Below, in pieces: positions 54,702 to 62,802 of a DNA stretch of 64,000 nt; the first letter of the stretch is position 1; the number at the start of each line of letters is the position of its first letter. Location of the stretch: NCBI RefSeq assembly GCF_003664255.1, contig NZ_RCCV01000001.1, positions 868,001 to 932,000 on the forward strand, written 5' to 3'. The notes beneath the pieces were generated by a model. That model made no database searches. It had not been told where the DNA came from and saw only the letters and a program-made list of their open reading frames with translations. The stretch is from Micromonospora sp. M71_S20 (GTDB taxonomy: Bacteria; Actinomycetota; Actinomycetes; Mycobacteriales; Micromonosporaceae). A program made the position numbers and the translations under genes.

Positions 54702-56314
54702 TCGACCCCCACCAGGAGCGGATAGTGCGGCTGCCCGCCCGGGTACGCCTGCACCTCGACGAACGGCCAGCGCCGCCCGACGTGCTCGCGGACCGCGTCG
54801 GCCAGCCCGTCGGGGGCGTCCGCCCCCGAGAGCAGCGTCACCAGCTCGCCGCCGCCGCCGAGCATCCGGTCGACCACGGCGGCGCAGGTGTCGGTCAGAT
54901 CGGACCCGATCAGGTGCACCTCCCCCTCGACCAGCGCCAGCACGTCGCCGGGACGGCAGGGGCCGGCGACGGTCAGCGCCTCGCGGCGGGCGTAGCAGAC
55001 CTCGGCGTAGCGGCAGGCGCCGGCCGCCTCGGCCATCGCGATCACGTCGTCGGAGAAGCGCCGCCCCGGGTCGCGCACCGCGAGGGCGGCCAGCGCCTGC
55101 ACCGGCGAGCGAGTCGGCACCACGCTGACCCTGAGGCCGAGCCCGTGCGCCTCCCGGGCGGCGGCGCTCGCCACCGCCTGCGTGTCGGGGTCGTTGGGCA
55201 GCACCACCACGCGCGCCGCCCCGGTGACGCGGATCGCGTCCAGCAGCTCGCCGATCGACGGGTTGCCGGGCACCACCGTCGCGCCCTCGCCGGCGAACAG
55301 CTCGGCGATGCCCGCGCCGGCGGCCACCACCACGGCGGCCCGCCCGTCCGCCGCCACGGGGGGCGACACCGGTGCGGCCTGGTCGGCGAAGCGAGTCACC
55401 GAGATGCGGTGCGGCCGGCCGGCCACCACGCCCGCCTCGATCGCCGCGCCCACGTCGTTGACGTGCACGTGCACGTTCCAGGTGCCCGCGCCGGCGCTCC
55501 CGTCGCCGACGACCACCAGCGAGTCGCCCAGGGCCGCCAGCTCGATCCGCAGCCGGGCCACCGCCTCCGGCCCGGCGTCGAGCAGGAACTGCACCTCGTA
55601 CGCGTACTCCTCGGAACCGGTCTCGCGCACGGCGGTGGCCGGCGGACGGGCCGGGCGCGACGCGGGCGCGGGCCGCTCGGGGCTCTCGCCGGTCACGACC
55701 TCGACCAGGGCGTCGAGCAGCAGGCACAGGCCCCGGCCGCCGGCGTCCACCACGCCGGCCCGGGCCAGCGCCGGAAGCTGCTCGGGGGTGCGCGCCAAGG
55801 CGTGCGCCGCCCCGCCCGCCGCCGCCCGGACGACCGCCCGCAGGTCGTCGCTGTCGGCCCGCTCGGCGGCGTGCGCCGCCGCGGCGACGACGCTGAGCAG
55901 CGTGCCCTCGACCGGGCGGGCGACCGCCGCGTAGGCGGCGGCGGTGCCGTCGCGCAGGGCGGCGGCCAGCTCGCGCCCCCGCACGGCGGGTGCGGCGGCG
56001 ACGGCGTCGGCGAAGCCGCGCAGGATCTGCGACAGGATCACCCCCGAGTTGCCCCGCGCGCCCAGCAGCGCGCCCCGGGCCATCAGCCGCAACGCGTGCC
56101 CGTGCGCGGTGGACCCGTCCTCCGGGAGGGTGCCGAGGTCCATCGCGAGCGCCTGCTGGGCGGAGGTGAGGGTGAGCACCATGTTGGTGCCGGTGTCGCC
56201 GTCGGGCACCGGGTAGACGTTCAGGTCGTCGATCTCGCCCTGGTGACGCTTGAGCGCGACCAGCCCGCCCGCGCACCAACGGCGGACCGCGGCGGCGTCG
56301 AGGGTGTCCAGCAC
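54698..56314 (-). CDS. fakA: DAK2-domain fatty acid kinase FakA-like protein
   Basis: The 538-aa product from GTG 56314 has a DAK2 (DhaL-like) kinase domain with NVYPVPDGDTGTNM and GALLGARGNSGVILSQIL, then GVVDAGGRGLCLLLDALVEV, a middle domain, and a C-terminal DegV-like region (VVVLPNDPDTQAVA). FakA phosphorylates exogenous fatty acids bound by a separate DegV/FakB protein; no fakB is nearby. Pairing with recG is common in bacteria. GTGs at 56338 and 56344 are alternative starts. Confidence 0.93.
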   Translation of the reverse strand: MLDTLDAAAVRRWCAGGLVALKRHQGEIDDLNVYPVPDGDTGTNMVLTLTSAQQALAMDLGTLPEDGSTAHGHALRLMARGALLGARGNSGVILSQILRGFADAVAAAPAVRGRELAAALRDGTAAAYAAVARPVEGTLLSVVAAAAHAAERADSDDLRAVVRAAAGGAAHALARTPEQLPALARAGVVDAGGRGLCLLLDALVEVVTGESPERPAPASRPARPPATAVRETGSEEYAYEVQFLLDAGPEAVARLRIELAALGDSLVVVGDGSAGAGTWNVHVHVNDVGAAIEAGVVAGRPHRISVTRFADQAAPVSPPVAADGRAAVVVAAGAGIAELFAGEGATVVPGNPSIGELLDAIRVTGAARVVVLPNDPDTQAVASAAAREAHGLGLRVSVVPTRSPVQALAALAVRDPGRRFSDDVIAMAEAAGACRYAEVCYARREALTVAGPCRPGDVLALVEGEVHLIGSDLTDTCAAVVDRMLGGGGELVTLLSGADAPDGLADAVREHVGRRWPFVEVQAYPGGQPHYPLLVGVE

Positions 56315-56504
56315 GGCGAGAAGCCTACTGGCGCGCACCGACACGCGCCGGGGCCGGCGCGACTCCCACGGCGTGTCCGGTGGCCACGCGCACCCAACTA
56401 TCCTCGTGGCGCGTCCCCACGCGCGGGGGACGGGCGCGGGCCGGGCGACCGGGACCGCGCCGCGCGGCGACGGCCCCCCACCTCGGGCCGGCGTCCGGGG
56501 CCGG

Positions 56505-56534
56505 TTGGTCGGGCCCCGGGTCATCGGGTAACCT
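56505..56534 (+). promoter_or_regulatory. rpmB promoter
   Basis: -35 TTGGTC (56505-56510), 18-bp spacer, -10 TAACCT (56529-56534), with a leader of about 58 nt. Confidence 0.5.
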
Positions 56535-56543
56535 GGCCAGGTT
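56530..56543 (+). promoter_or_regulatory. 14-bp palindrome overlapping the rpmB -10
   Basis: aacctggccaggtt is a perfect palindrome covering most of the -10, in the position of a repressor operator. Confidence 0.55.
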
Positions 56544-56598
56544 GCCCGGGCTGCGCCTGGCGGCGACCCCATGAACGTTTCAATCCCAGGAGTATCCC

Positions 56599-56790
56599 GT
56601 GGCTAGCGTGTGCGACGTCTGTGGCAAGGGACCGGGCTTCGGCCACAACGTGTCCCACTCGCACCGGCGGACCAACCGCCGCTGGAACCCGAACATCCAG
56701 TCGGTGCGTACCCCGGCCGGTGGCGGCAACACCAAGAAGATGCAGGTCTGCACCTCCTGCATCAAGGCTGGCAAGGTCACCCGCGCCTGA
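56599..56790 (+). CDS. rpmB: 50S ribosomal protein L28, zinc-binding form
   Basis: The 63-aa protein starts at GTG 56599 ([29 protein letters not shown]) behind ccaggag. The CDVC and CTSC pairs make it the zinc-binding (C+) form; actinomycetes often also carry a C- paralogue used under zinc starvation. It is monocistronic, with a promoter and terminator of its own, and divergent from the recG/fakA unit. Confidence 0.97.
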   Translation: MASVCDVCGKGPGFGHNVSHSHRRTNRRWNPNIQSVRTPAGGGNTKKMQVCTSCIKAGKVTRA

Positions 56791-56822
56791 CGCGGTAGGC
56801 CCCACCCTTCACACTCGTCATT

Positions 56823-56849
56823 GCCGGCGGGCCGTCACGGCCCGCCGGC
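56823..56849 (+). terminator. rpmB terminator
   Basis: Perfect 12-bp stem gccggcgggccg/cggcccgccggc with a 3-nt loop (tca), 33 bp after the rpmB stop, followed by tctgtcgtgtc. Confidence 0.85.
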
Positions 56850-57062
56850 TCTGTCGTGTCCGGGCGACGCCGTCCGCGGCTCGTTGCCGGGTCCGGCGAC
56901 CGGCCCGAAGCACCGAGGTGAGCGTCGGTCGTCCCGGCGGCCACGGCCGACAACGCCAGCACGACGGGCACTCCGGCGGTGGGCCGCCCGACGCCCCTCC
57001 GCGGGCGGCGCGATCGGGGTGGGCCGCACCGGGAGCCCCGACGGCCCCCGGCGCGGGACGGA

Positions 57063-57530
57063 TCAGAGCGTGCGGGCGAAGGAGATGCAGCCCGGGGCGT
57101 CCCGGTAGTAGCCGAAGTTCGGAATGCGCTCGTAGCCGGCCGCCGTGTACATGGCGACGGCCTCAGGCTGCTTGTCGCCGCACTCCAGGACGATCCGCTT
57201 GCGCCCGTGCTCCCGGGCCGAGCGCTCCACCGCCGCCAGCACCGCCCGGGCCACGCCCCGGCCCCGGGCCGCCGGTGCGGTGTACATCCGCTTCAGCTCG
57301 GCGGTGTCGCCCTCGTCACCGTGGCTGCGCCAGCCGCCGCAGCCGACCGGCTCGCCGCCGAGGTGGGCGACGAGAAAGGCCCCGGCGGGCGGCTCGAACT
57401 CCCCCGGGTCGACCGGGGTCTCGTCGCCGCTGCCGCCGTACCGGGCGCCGAGGTCAGCCAGCGCGGCGCGGATCAGCCGCTGCGCCACCGGCGAGTCGAA
57501 GCGCTCGACCCAAATCTCGATCTCACTCAC
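57063..57530 (-). CDS. GNAT family N-acetyltransferase
   Basis: The 155-aa GNAT protein has motif A RMYTAPAARGRGVARAVLAAVE and C-terminal PEAVAMYTAAGYERIPNFGYY, typical of the group with a Tyr-rich end. The GTG start (MSEIEIWVERFDSP) lies 7 nt after TACCCT, so it is probably leaderless. The substrate is unknown. It lies 30 bp downstream of thiL on the same strand. Confidence 0.92.
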   Translation of the reverse strand: MSEIEIWVERFDSPVAQRLIRAALADLGARYGGSGDETPVDPGEFEPPAGAFLVAHLGGEPVGCGGWRSHGDEGDTAELKRMYTAPAARGRGVARAVLAAVERSAREHGRKRIVLECGDKQPEAVAMYTAAGYERIPNFGYYRDAPGCISFARTL

Positions 57531-57537
57531 GCAGTAA

Positions 57538-57543
57538 AGGGTA
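57538..57543 (-). promoter_or_regulatory. -10 hexamer of the GNAT gene
   Basis: TACCCT read leftward, 7 nt before GTG 57530; leaderless spacing. Confidence 0.45.
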
Positions 57544-57560
57544 CGACGCCGATCGGCCCC

Positions 57561-58499
57561 TTACCGGAAGTGGTCCCAGCCAGCGGGTCCGTCGTACGGC
57601 CGCCCGTCGACCGTGACGCCCGAACCCGCCGTCACCCGCCCGATCGGCCGCCAGTCGGCAGGCAGCGCCACCGCCGACGGGAAGGTCGCGGCCAGCGCGT
57701 GGTCGTCGCCCCCGGCGAGGAGCCAGGAGTACGGGTCGACGCCGAGCGCCTGGGCGGCGTCGCGCATCTGCCGGGGCACCTCGAAGGCGTCCCGGCGCAC
57801 GTCCACGGCGACCCCGCTGGCCTTCGCCACGTGCCCGAGGTCGGCGAGCAGTCCGTCCGACACGTCGATCATGGCGGTGGCGCCGAGCCGGGCGGCGTGC
57901 GGTCCCGCCGGGTAGGGCACCTCGGGCCGCCGGTACGCCTCGACCAGCAGCCGGGGCGTGCGGAAGCCCCGGGAGAGCACGGTCAGCCCGGCCGCCGCGT
58001 ACCCGGTGCGGCCGGCCAGGGCCAGCACGTCCCCGGGCCGCGCGCCGGAGCGCGTCACCGGCGGCCGGCCGCCGAGGTCGCCGAGGGCGGTGACCGCGAT
58101 CGTCAACGTCGGGCTGGCCGACATGTCCCCGCCCACCACGCTCGCGCCGACCTTCGCCGCCTCGGCGGCGAGCCCGTCGGCCAGTTCCTCGGCCCACCCG
58201 GGCGCCAGCTCGGGCGGCATGCAGAGCGCGACCAGCAGCGCGGTCGGCTGCGCCCCCATCGCGGCGATGTCGGCCAGGTTGGCCGCCGCCGCCCGGTGGC
58301 CGACGTCACGCGCGCCGGACCAGTCCCGCCGGAAGTGCCGCCCCTCCACCAGCACGTCGGTCGATGCCACGACCCGGGCGTCCGGGGCGGCCACCACCGC
58401 CGCGTCGTCCCCGGGACCGAGCAGAACGGTCGATCCGTACGACAACCGGGCGGTCACCCGGTCGATCAGGCCGAACTCGCCGACTCCCGCGACACTCAT
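57561..58499 (-). CDS. thiL: Thiamine-monophosphate kinase
   Basis: ThiL phosphorylates TMP to the cofactor TPP. The 312-aa AIR-synthase-like protein starts at ATG 58499 (MSVAGVGEFGLIDRVTARL). It has VLLGPGDDAAVVAAPD, a Mg site in DVLVEGRHF, and NLADIAAMGAQP and VVGGDMSASPTLTIAVTA, with the IDVSDGLLADLGHVAK core. Other thi genes are not present. A ten-codon GTG ORF precedes it and ends in an ATGA overlap. Confidence 0.97.
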   Translation of the reverse strand: MSVAGVGEFGLIDRVTARLSYGSTVLLGPGDDAAVVAAPDARVVASTDVLVEGRHFRRDWSGARDVGHRAAAANLADIAAMGAQPTALLVALCMPPELAPGWAEELADGLAAEAAKVGASVVGGDMSASPTLTIAVTALGDLGGRPPVTRSGARPGDVLALAGRTGYAAAGLTVLSRGFRTPRLLVEAYRRPEVPYPAGPHAARLGATAMIDVSDGLLADLGHVAKASGVAVDVRRDAFEVPRQMRDAAQALGVDPYSWLLAGGDDHALAATFPSAVALPADWRPIGRVTAGSGVTVDGRPYDGPAGWDHFR

Positions 58500-58624
58500 G
58501 CCGGCCCTCCGCCGTCCTGCTCGCTCACCGCTTCTCCTTGACCACCGATAGGGATCAGACCTGGTCCGTAAGGTACTTTCTCCCTTCGGGCCGCTCCAGG
58601 GCGGCGACGGACGGAGGTCGAGTC

Positions 58625-58858
58625 GTGGTACAGGCGTACATCCTCATCCAGACCGAGGTCGGACGGGCGCGTGACGTGGCCGGTCTCATCTCGGACCTTG
58701 CCGGCGTGGTACGCGTCGACGCCGTCACCGGGCCGTACGACGTGGTCGTGCTCACCGAGGCGAACACCGTCGACGAGCTCGGCAAACTCATCGTCAGCAA
58801 CGTGCAGATGGTGCCCGGCATCACCCGCACCCTCACGTGTTCGGTGGTGCGCCTGTAA
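58625..58858 (+). CDS. Stand-alone Lrp/AsnC ligand-binding (RAM) domain protein
   Basis: The 77-aa protein has only the RAM/SMLBD domain of Lrp/AsnC regulators (MVQAYILIQTEVGRARDVAG, DAVTGPYDVVVLTEANTVDELGK, PGITRTLTCSVVRL) and no helix-turn-helix. Such single-domain proteins oligomerise and bind amino acids. The GTG start follows ggagg. The DUF3515 gene begins on the next base after its stop, so the two are cotranscribed. Confidence 0.94.
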   Translation: MVQAYILIQTEVGRARDVAGLISDLAGVVRVDAVTGPYDVVVLTEANTVDELGKLIVSNVQMVPGITRTLTCSVVRL

Positions 58859-59503
58859 GTGGACAAGATCACTGACTCTCCCGTGACCGATTCCGCCCAG
58901 CCGGACGAGGTAACCCCCGACCGGCCGGTCCGCGACCGCACGACGCGCGGCGCCGCGCTGATCGCGACGCTGGTCGCACTGCCGGTCACCGTGCTGGTGG
59001 GCGGGCTCGCGTTCGCCCAACTCTCCCCCGACGAGCGGGCCGAGCCGGCCGCCACGCCGAGCGCGACCGCCACCAGCGCCGGCCCGCGCTCCACCGCCCC
59101 GGTCGAGATGGCCGCGCCGGCGCTGGCCGAACGGCCCGCCACGGTCTGCCGGGCCCTGCTCTCGCAGTTGCCGCCCACGGTCAACGACCTCCCCCAGCGC
59201 CCGGTCACGGCCGGCCCGGAACAGAACGCCGCGTACGGCGACCCGGCGGTCACCGTCGCCTGCGGTGGGGCCAAGCCGGCCGTCGACGACACGGACCACG
59301 TCTGGACGGTCAACCGGGTGTGCTGGTACGCCAGCGAGGAACGCGACGCCACCGTGCTCACCACCATGGACCGGGAGACCGCCGTCACCGTCCGCGTGCC
59401 GCACTTCTACGGGCAGGGGTTGCAGTGGGTGGCCCCCGTCTCGGACACGATCGTGGCCTCGGTGCCCTCCGTCGCCGACACCCCGAGCGGCTGCCGCGCC
59501 TGA
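58859..59503 (+). CDS. DUF3515 family membrane-anchored protein
   Basis: The 214-aa actinobacterial protein has a short cytoplasmic N-terminus, one transmembrane helix (GAALIATLVALPVTVLVGGLAF), an Ala/Thr/Pro linker and the extracytoplasmic DUF3515 domain with conserved Cys residues (ATVCRALLSQLPPTV, VTVACGGAKP, VNRVCWYASEE, SGCRA). Its function is unknown; the family sits next to ddl and the Lrp-like gene in many actinomycetes, suggesting a cell-envelope link. It has no intergenic gap from the previous gene. Confidence 0.93.
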   Translation: MDKITDSPVTDSAQPDEVTPDRPVRDRTTRGAALIATLVALPVTVLVGGLAFAQLSPDERAEPAATPSATATSAGPRSTAPVEMAAPALAERPATVCRALLSQLPPTVNDLPQRPVTAGPEQNAAYGDPAVTVACGGAKPAVDDTDHVWTVNRVCWYASEERDATVLTTMDRETAVTVRVPHFYGQGLQWVAPVSDTIVASVPSVADTPSGCRA

Positions 59504-59542
59504 CACCGCCCCCGCCCCGCCCCGCGTGCGCGGGCAGGGGCC

Positions 59543-59591
59543 GGGAAGGGCGTCCTCCCGTTGCACCGTTCGTCGGGAAGGTGCCCCTCCC
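59543..59591. repeat. Imperfect palindromic element between convergent genes
   Basis: gggaagggcgtcctcccg (59543-59560), a 13-nt loop, then cgggaaggtgcccctccc (59574-59591) form a long imperfect hairpin. The gggaagggc/gtgcccctcc style resembles dispersed repeats I associate with Micromonospora and Salinispora. It may serve as terminator for the DUF3515 gene and ddl. Confidence 0.6.
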
Positions 59592-59603
59592 CGCGCGAGC
59601 GGC

Positions 59604-60710
59604 TCAGTGCAGGCCGACGCCGCGGTGCAGGGCGGTGCGGATGAGGCGGTTGACCAGCTTCGGGTACTCCAACCCGGAGGCCGCCCACATCCGCGGGAAC
59701 ATCGACGTCGGGGTGAAGCCCGGCATGGTGTTGATCTCGTTGAGGTAGACGTCCAGCTCCGGGGTGACGAAGAAGTCGACCCGGGCCAGCCCGGCGCAGT
59801 CGAGCGCGGTGAAGGCGCGGACGGCGTACTCCTGGACCTGACGGGTCACCCGCTCCGGCAGGCCTGCGGGGATGTCGTACTCGCAGGCGGACTCGGAGTC
59901 GATGTACTTCGCCTCGAAGTCGTAGAAGTCGTAGTCGCCGACCACCCGCACCTCGGCGAGCACGGACGCCTCCGGCGCGCCGCCGGCCTCGCCCTCCAGC
60001 ACGCCGCACTCGATCTCGCGGCCGACGACCGCGCCCTCGATCAGCACCTTCGGGTCGATCTGCCGGGCGGTGGCGACCGCCGCGTCCAGGTCCGCCCAGT
60101 CGTCGACCTTGCTGATGCCGAACGACGAACCGGCCCGGGACGGCTTCACGAAGACCGGCAGGCCGAGTCGCTCCTTGTCCGCCTCGCTCAGCGTCATCCC
60201 GTTGCGCAGCACCGCGTACGGGCCCACCGGGATGCCCTCGGCGGCGCAGAGCTTCTTGGTGAACTCCTTGTCCATGGCGGCTGCGGAGGCGAAGACGTTC
60301 GCCCCGACGTAGGGGATGCCGGCCATCTCCAGCATGCCCTGGATGGTGCCGTCCTCGCCGTAGGCGCCGTGCAGCACCGGGAAGACCACGTCGACGTCGG
60401 CGAGCGCCCGGGGCCCCTCGGTGGGGTCGAGCACCATGAGCCCGTTGCCGGTCGGGTCGGCGCGCAGCACGATGTCGGTGCCGGAATCGGCGGTGATCTC
60501 CGGCAGCCGGCGCGCGTTGATCGCCAACTGGCCGGGGTCTCCGCTGGTCAGCACCCACCGGCCGGCCCGGGTGATGCCCACCGGCACCACCTCGAACTCG
60601 TCCGGGTCGAGGGCGCCGAGGACGCTGCCGGCGCTGACGCAGGAGATGCCGTGCTCCGGGCTGCGGCCGCCGAACACGATCGCCACGCGGGTCCTGCCTG
60701 GGGTGGTCAC
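59604..60710 (-). CDS. ddl: D-alanine--D-alanine ligase
   Basis: Ddl makes the D-Ala-D-Ala end of peptidoglycan precursors. The 368-aa ATP-grasp enzyme has [16 protein letters not shown], the [19 protein letters not shown] catalytic loop, [16 protein letters not shown], and metal-binding [25 protein letters not shown]. The Ser and Tyr of the Ddl type suggest D-Ala rather than D-Lac specificity, so there is no sign of a vancomycin-resistance ligase. GTG start at 60710. Confidence 0.97.
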   Translation of the reverse strand: MTTPGRTRVAIVFGGRSPEHGISCVSAGSVLGALDPDEFEVVPVGITRAGRWVLTSGDPGQLAINARRLPEITADSGTDIVLRADPTGNGLMVLDPTEGPRALADVDVVFPVLHGAYGEDGTIQGMLEMAGIPYVGANVFASAAAMDKEFTKKLCAAEGIPVGPYAVLRNGMTLSEADKERLGLPVFVKPSRAGSSFGISKVDDWADLDAAVATARQIDPKVLIEGAVVGREIECGVLEGEAGGAPEASVLAEVRVVGDYDFYDFEAKYIDSESACEYDIPAGLPERVTRQVQEYAVRAFTALDCAGLARVDFFVTPELDVYLNEINTMPGFTPTSMFPRMWAASGLEYPKLVNRLIRTALHRGVGLH

Positions 60711-60890
60711 TGCGTCACCTCTTCGTACGCGACTGCTCCGGTCGTGGCGCTCACCCGGTTGACCTTACTGTGCGTGGCGGGCGCCGGATGCCGATACCCG
60801 GGGACAGCCGAAGCGTCGCGGCATTCGGTCAACGGAGGATATACGTTCCGTAATCGCCCGTACGGGGCGGTGACGACACCGGGCGCCCAC

Positions 60891-60896
60891 TACGCT
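60891..60896 (+). promoter_or_regulatory. -10 hexamer of the AAA+ gene
   Basis: TACGCT lies 9 nt before ATG 60906, consistent with a leaderless mRNA. Confidence 0.45.
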
Positions 60897-60905
60897 GCAC
60901 GTCCT

Positions 60906-62189
60906 ATGAGCGCTGATCCCCTCATCCAGTCCCTGACGGCGGCCCTGGACGCCCGCCCCGACGACCTGCCGCTGCGCCTGCACCTGGCCGCGCTGCTGCT
61001 GGACGCCGGCCGGGCCGGGGAGGCGATCGCGCAGGTCGGGCAGGCCCTCGCCCGGGATCCGGGCAACGGCCAGGCGCAGGCGCTGATGCAGCGGGCGCTG
61101 GGCGGCTCCGTACCCCCGCCGCCGACGCCGCCCCCGGCGGACCCGCGACCGCCGGCGCAGCGCCCGGCGCCGGCCGGGCCCGGCGGTGCCGCCGCGACCT
61201 CCGACCACGACCCCCTCGCCGCCTACGAGCAGGAACTGGCCGACGTCGTGCCGCCGCGGTTCGCCCGCGCCGGCGACGAGCCGGAGCCGGTCGCCGGCCA
61301 CTCCGACCGGGCGTACGACGTGGAGACCTCCGGCATCCGGCTGGCCGACGTGGGCGGCATGTCGGCGGTCAAGGAGCGGCTGGAGCTGGCCTTCCTCGGC
61401 CCGCTGCGCAACCCGGAACTGCGCAGGATGTACGGCAAGAGCCTCCGTGGCGGCCTGATGCTCTACGGCCCGCCCGGCTGTGGCAAGACGTTCCTGGCCC
61501 GGGCGGTCGCCGGGGAGATGGGCGCGAAGTTCATCTCGCTGTCCATCGTCGACGTGCTGGACATGTGGATGGGCAACTCGGAGCGCAACCTGCACGAGCT
61601 GTTCCAGGCGGCCCGCCGCAACGCGCCCTGCGTGCTCTTCCTGGACGAGGTCGACGCGCTGGGGCACAAGCGCTCGCAGGTCGGCTCCAGTTCGATGCGG
61701 ACGCTGGGCAACCAACTGCTGGCGGAGCTGGACGGGATGGAGGGCAGCAACGAGGGGGTCTTCGTGCTGGCCGCCACCAACACCCCGTGGGACGTCGACC
61801 CGGCGCTGCGCCGCCCGGGGCGGCTCGACCGGGTGGTGCTGGTGCTGCCGCCGGACGCCGAGGCGCGCCGCTCCATCCTGGAGTACCACCTGCGGGAGCG
61901 GCCGATCGCGGGGATCGACCTGCGGAAGATCGTCGCGGCCACCGAGGACTACTCGGGCGCCGACCTGGCCCACCTCTGCGAGACGGCCGCCGAGTTCGCG
62001 ATGGCCGACTCGGTACGCACCGGCGAGGTGCGGATGATCGAGCACCGGGACCTGGAGCGGGCGGTCAAGGAGGTCCGGCCGTCGACGAAGCCGTGGATGG
62101 CCACCGCCCGCAACGTGGCGATGTTCGCCAACGAGGGGGGCGTCTACGACGACCTGGTCGCCTACCTGAAGCGGCGCAGGATGCTCTGA
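60906..62189 (+). CDS. TPR-AAA+ ATPase of the Cdc48/FtsH-like class
   Basis: The 427-aa protein has an N-terminal TPR-like helical pair (residues about 1-70, MSADPLIQSLTAALDARPDD), a proline-rich linker (75-105) and one classic AAA module. The module shows Walker A GPPGCGKTFLARAVAG near 188, pore loop DMWMGNSE, Walker B CVLFLDEVDALG near 244, and the SRH ATNTPWDVDPALRRPGRLDR. It has no protease, membrane or ubiquitin-like domain. It is probably an unfoldase or disassembly chaperone; the partner is unknown. It is leaderless from ATG 60906, between ddl (divergent) and a terminator. Confidence 0.92.
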   Translation: MSADPLIQSLTAALDARPDDLPLRLHLAALLLDAGRAGEAIAQVGQALARDPGNGQAQALMQRALGGSVPPPPTPPPADPRPPAQRPAPAGPGGAAATSDHDPLAAYEQELADVVPPRFARAGDEPEPVAGHSDRAYDVETSGIRLADVGGMSAVKERLELAFLGPLRNPELRRMYGKSLRGGLMLYGPPGCGKTFLARAVAGEMGAKFISLSIVDVLDMWMGNSERNLHELFQAARRNAPCVLFLDEVDALGHKRSQVGSSSMRTLGNQLLAELDGMEGSNEGVFVLAATNTPWDVDPALRRPGRLDRVVLVLPPDAEARRSILEYHLRERPIAGIDLRKIVAATEDYSGADLAHLCETAAEFAMADSVRTGEVRMIEHRDLERAVKEVRPSTKPWMATARNVAMFANEGGVYDDLVAYLKRRRML

Positions 62190-62197
62190 CGCCGGAC

Positions 62198-62218
62198 GGC
62201 CCGGCGGGGCGCCGGGCC
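62198..62218 (+). terminator. Terminator of the AAA+ gene
   Basis: ggcccggc/gccgggcc with loop ggggc, 9 bp after the stop codon. Confidence 0.7.
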
Positions 62219-62304
62219 GCGCCTCCCGCCGGGCCGGGCCTCCTGCCGGGCGGCCCTTCCACCCGGCGGGGCCGCCTCCGGCGACCGCACCGCCCTCGGC
62301 GGCG

Positions 62305-62523
62305 TCAGCCGCGTGCGTGCCGCCGGCCGATGGCGATCACCTTCACCCGCTGCCGGCCGGCCCGCACCATGCCCAGCGCCATGAACGCGCCCGCGATCCG
62401 GTCCGCCGCCTCCCGGCTGCTCGCCCCGACCACCTGACGGCGGCGCTCGGGGCAGTTGCGTTCGTCGCGGCCGGCGCCCTCGGCCGGTCGTACGTCGGTG
62501 AGGACCACCAGGAACCGCGTCAT
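62305..62523 (-). CDS. Small basic protein of unknown function
   Basis: A 72-aa ORF from ATG 62523 (MTRFLVVLTDVRPAEGAGRD) to TGA 62305. The N-terminal hydrophobic strand (FLVVLTDV), the helix ASSREAADRIAGAFMALGM and the strand RVKVIAIGRR suggest a small alpha/beta fold. It has two arginine-rich stretches and one Cys. I do not recognise it. The ribosome-binding site is weak. The promoter side carries a 14-bp perfect palindrome at 62610-62648. Confidence 0.55.
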   Translation of the reverse strand: MTRFLVVLTDVRPAEGAGRDERNCPERRRQVVGASSREAADRIAGAFMALGMVRAGRQRVKVIAIGRRHARG

Positions 62524-62609
62524 CGGTGCCCGCCGGGGCGGTCGGTGCGGGCCTGTCGGGCAGTACGCACGTCGAGTCCCTTCCGGCTGGCGGGCCACGG
62601 GGCGTGGCA

Positions 62610-62648
62610 CGCGGCGATCGGGTACGGGGGAGAAACCCGATCGCCGCG
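62610..62648. repeat. Perfect 14-bp inverted repeat
   Basis: cgcggcgatcgggt (62610-62623) and acccgatcgccgcg (62635-62648) with an 11-nt loop (acgggggagaa). It lies in the 279-bp divergent gap between the small ORF and the XRE gene, where no terminator is expected. Confidence 0.8.
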
Positions 62649-62718
62649 CGCCCCATCCCCTCCGGTCACTCACCACCACCGTCGCCACGACAACCGGCGG
62701 TGAGGACGCGATGACAGA

Positions 62719-62724
62719 TTGACA
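62719..62724 (+). promoter_or_regulatory. TTGACA -35 box before the XRE gene
   Basis: A perfect TTGACA lies in an AT-richer stretch (62705-62780) about 80 bp before ATG 62803. No clear -10 is found; gcaact at 62742-62747 is a poor match. Confidence 0.4.
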
Positions 62725-62802
62725 TGTCCACAGCCATGAATGCAACTCTCATCGACGTTCTCTCATCTACACCTTCCCGGAAAGATGTGCGATGATCGAT
62801 GC

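Noticed and set aside
58495..58530. Ten-codon ORF overlapping the thiL ATG (ATGA)
   Set aside because: It has a Shine-Dalgarno-like aaggagaag but no -10 at leaderless distance; short ORFs ending at ATGA are frequent by chance in this composition.
59604..60710. Vancomycin-resistance (D-Ala-D-Lac) ligase
   Set aside because: The catalytic loop is that of a normal Ddl and no vanH or vanX homologue is adjacent.
59265..60905. In-frame upstream extension of the AAA+ gene
   Set aside because: It runs antisense through ddl; a leaderless promoter and ATG at 60906 define the real start, and the TPR begins right after it.
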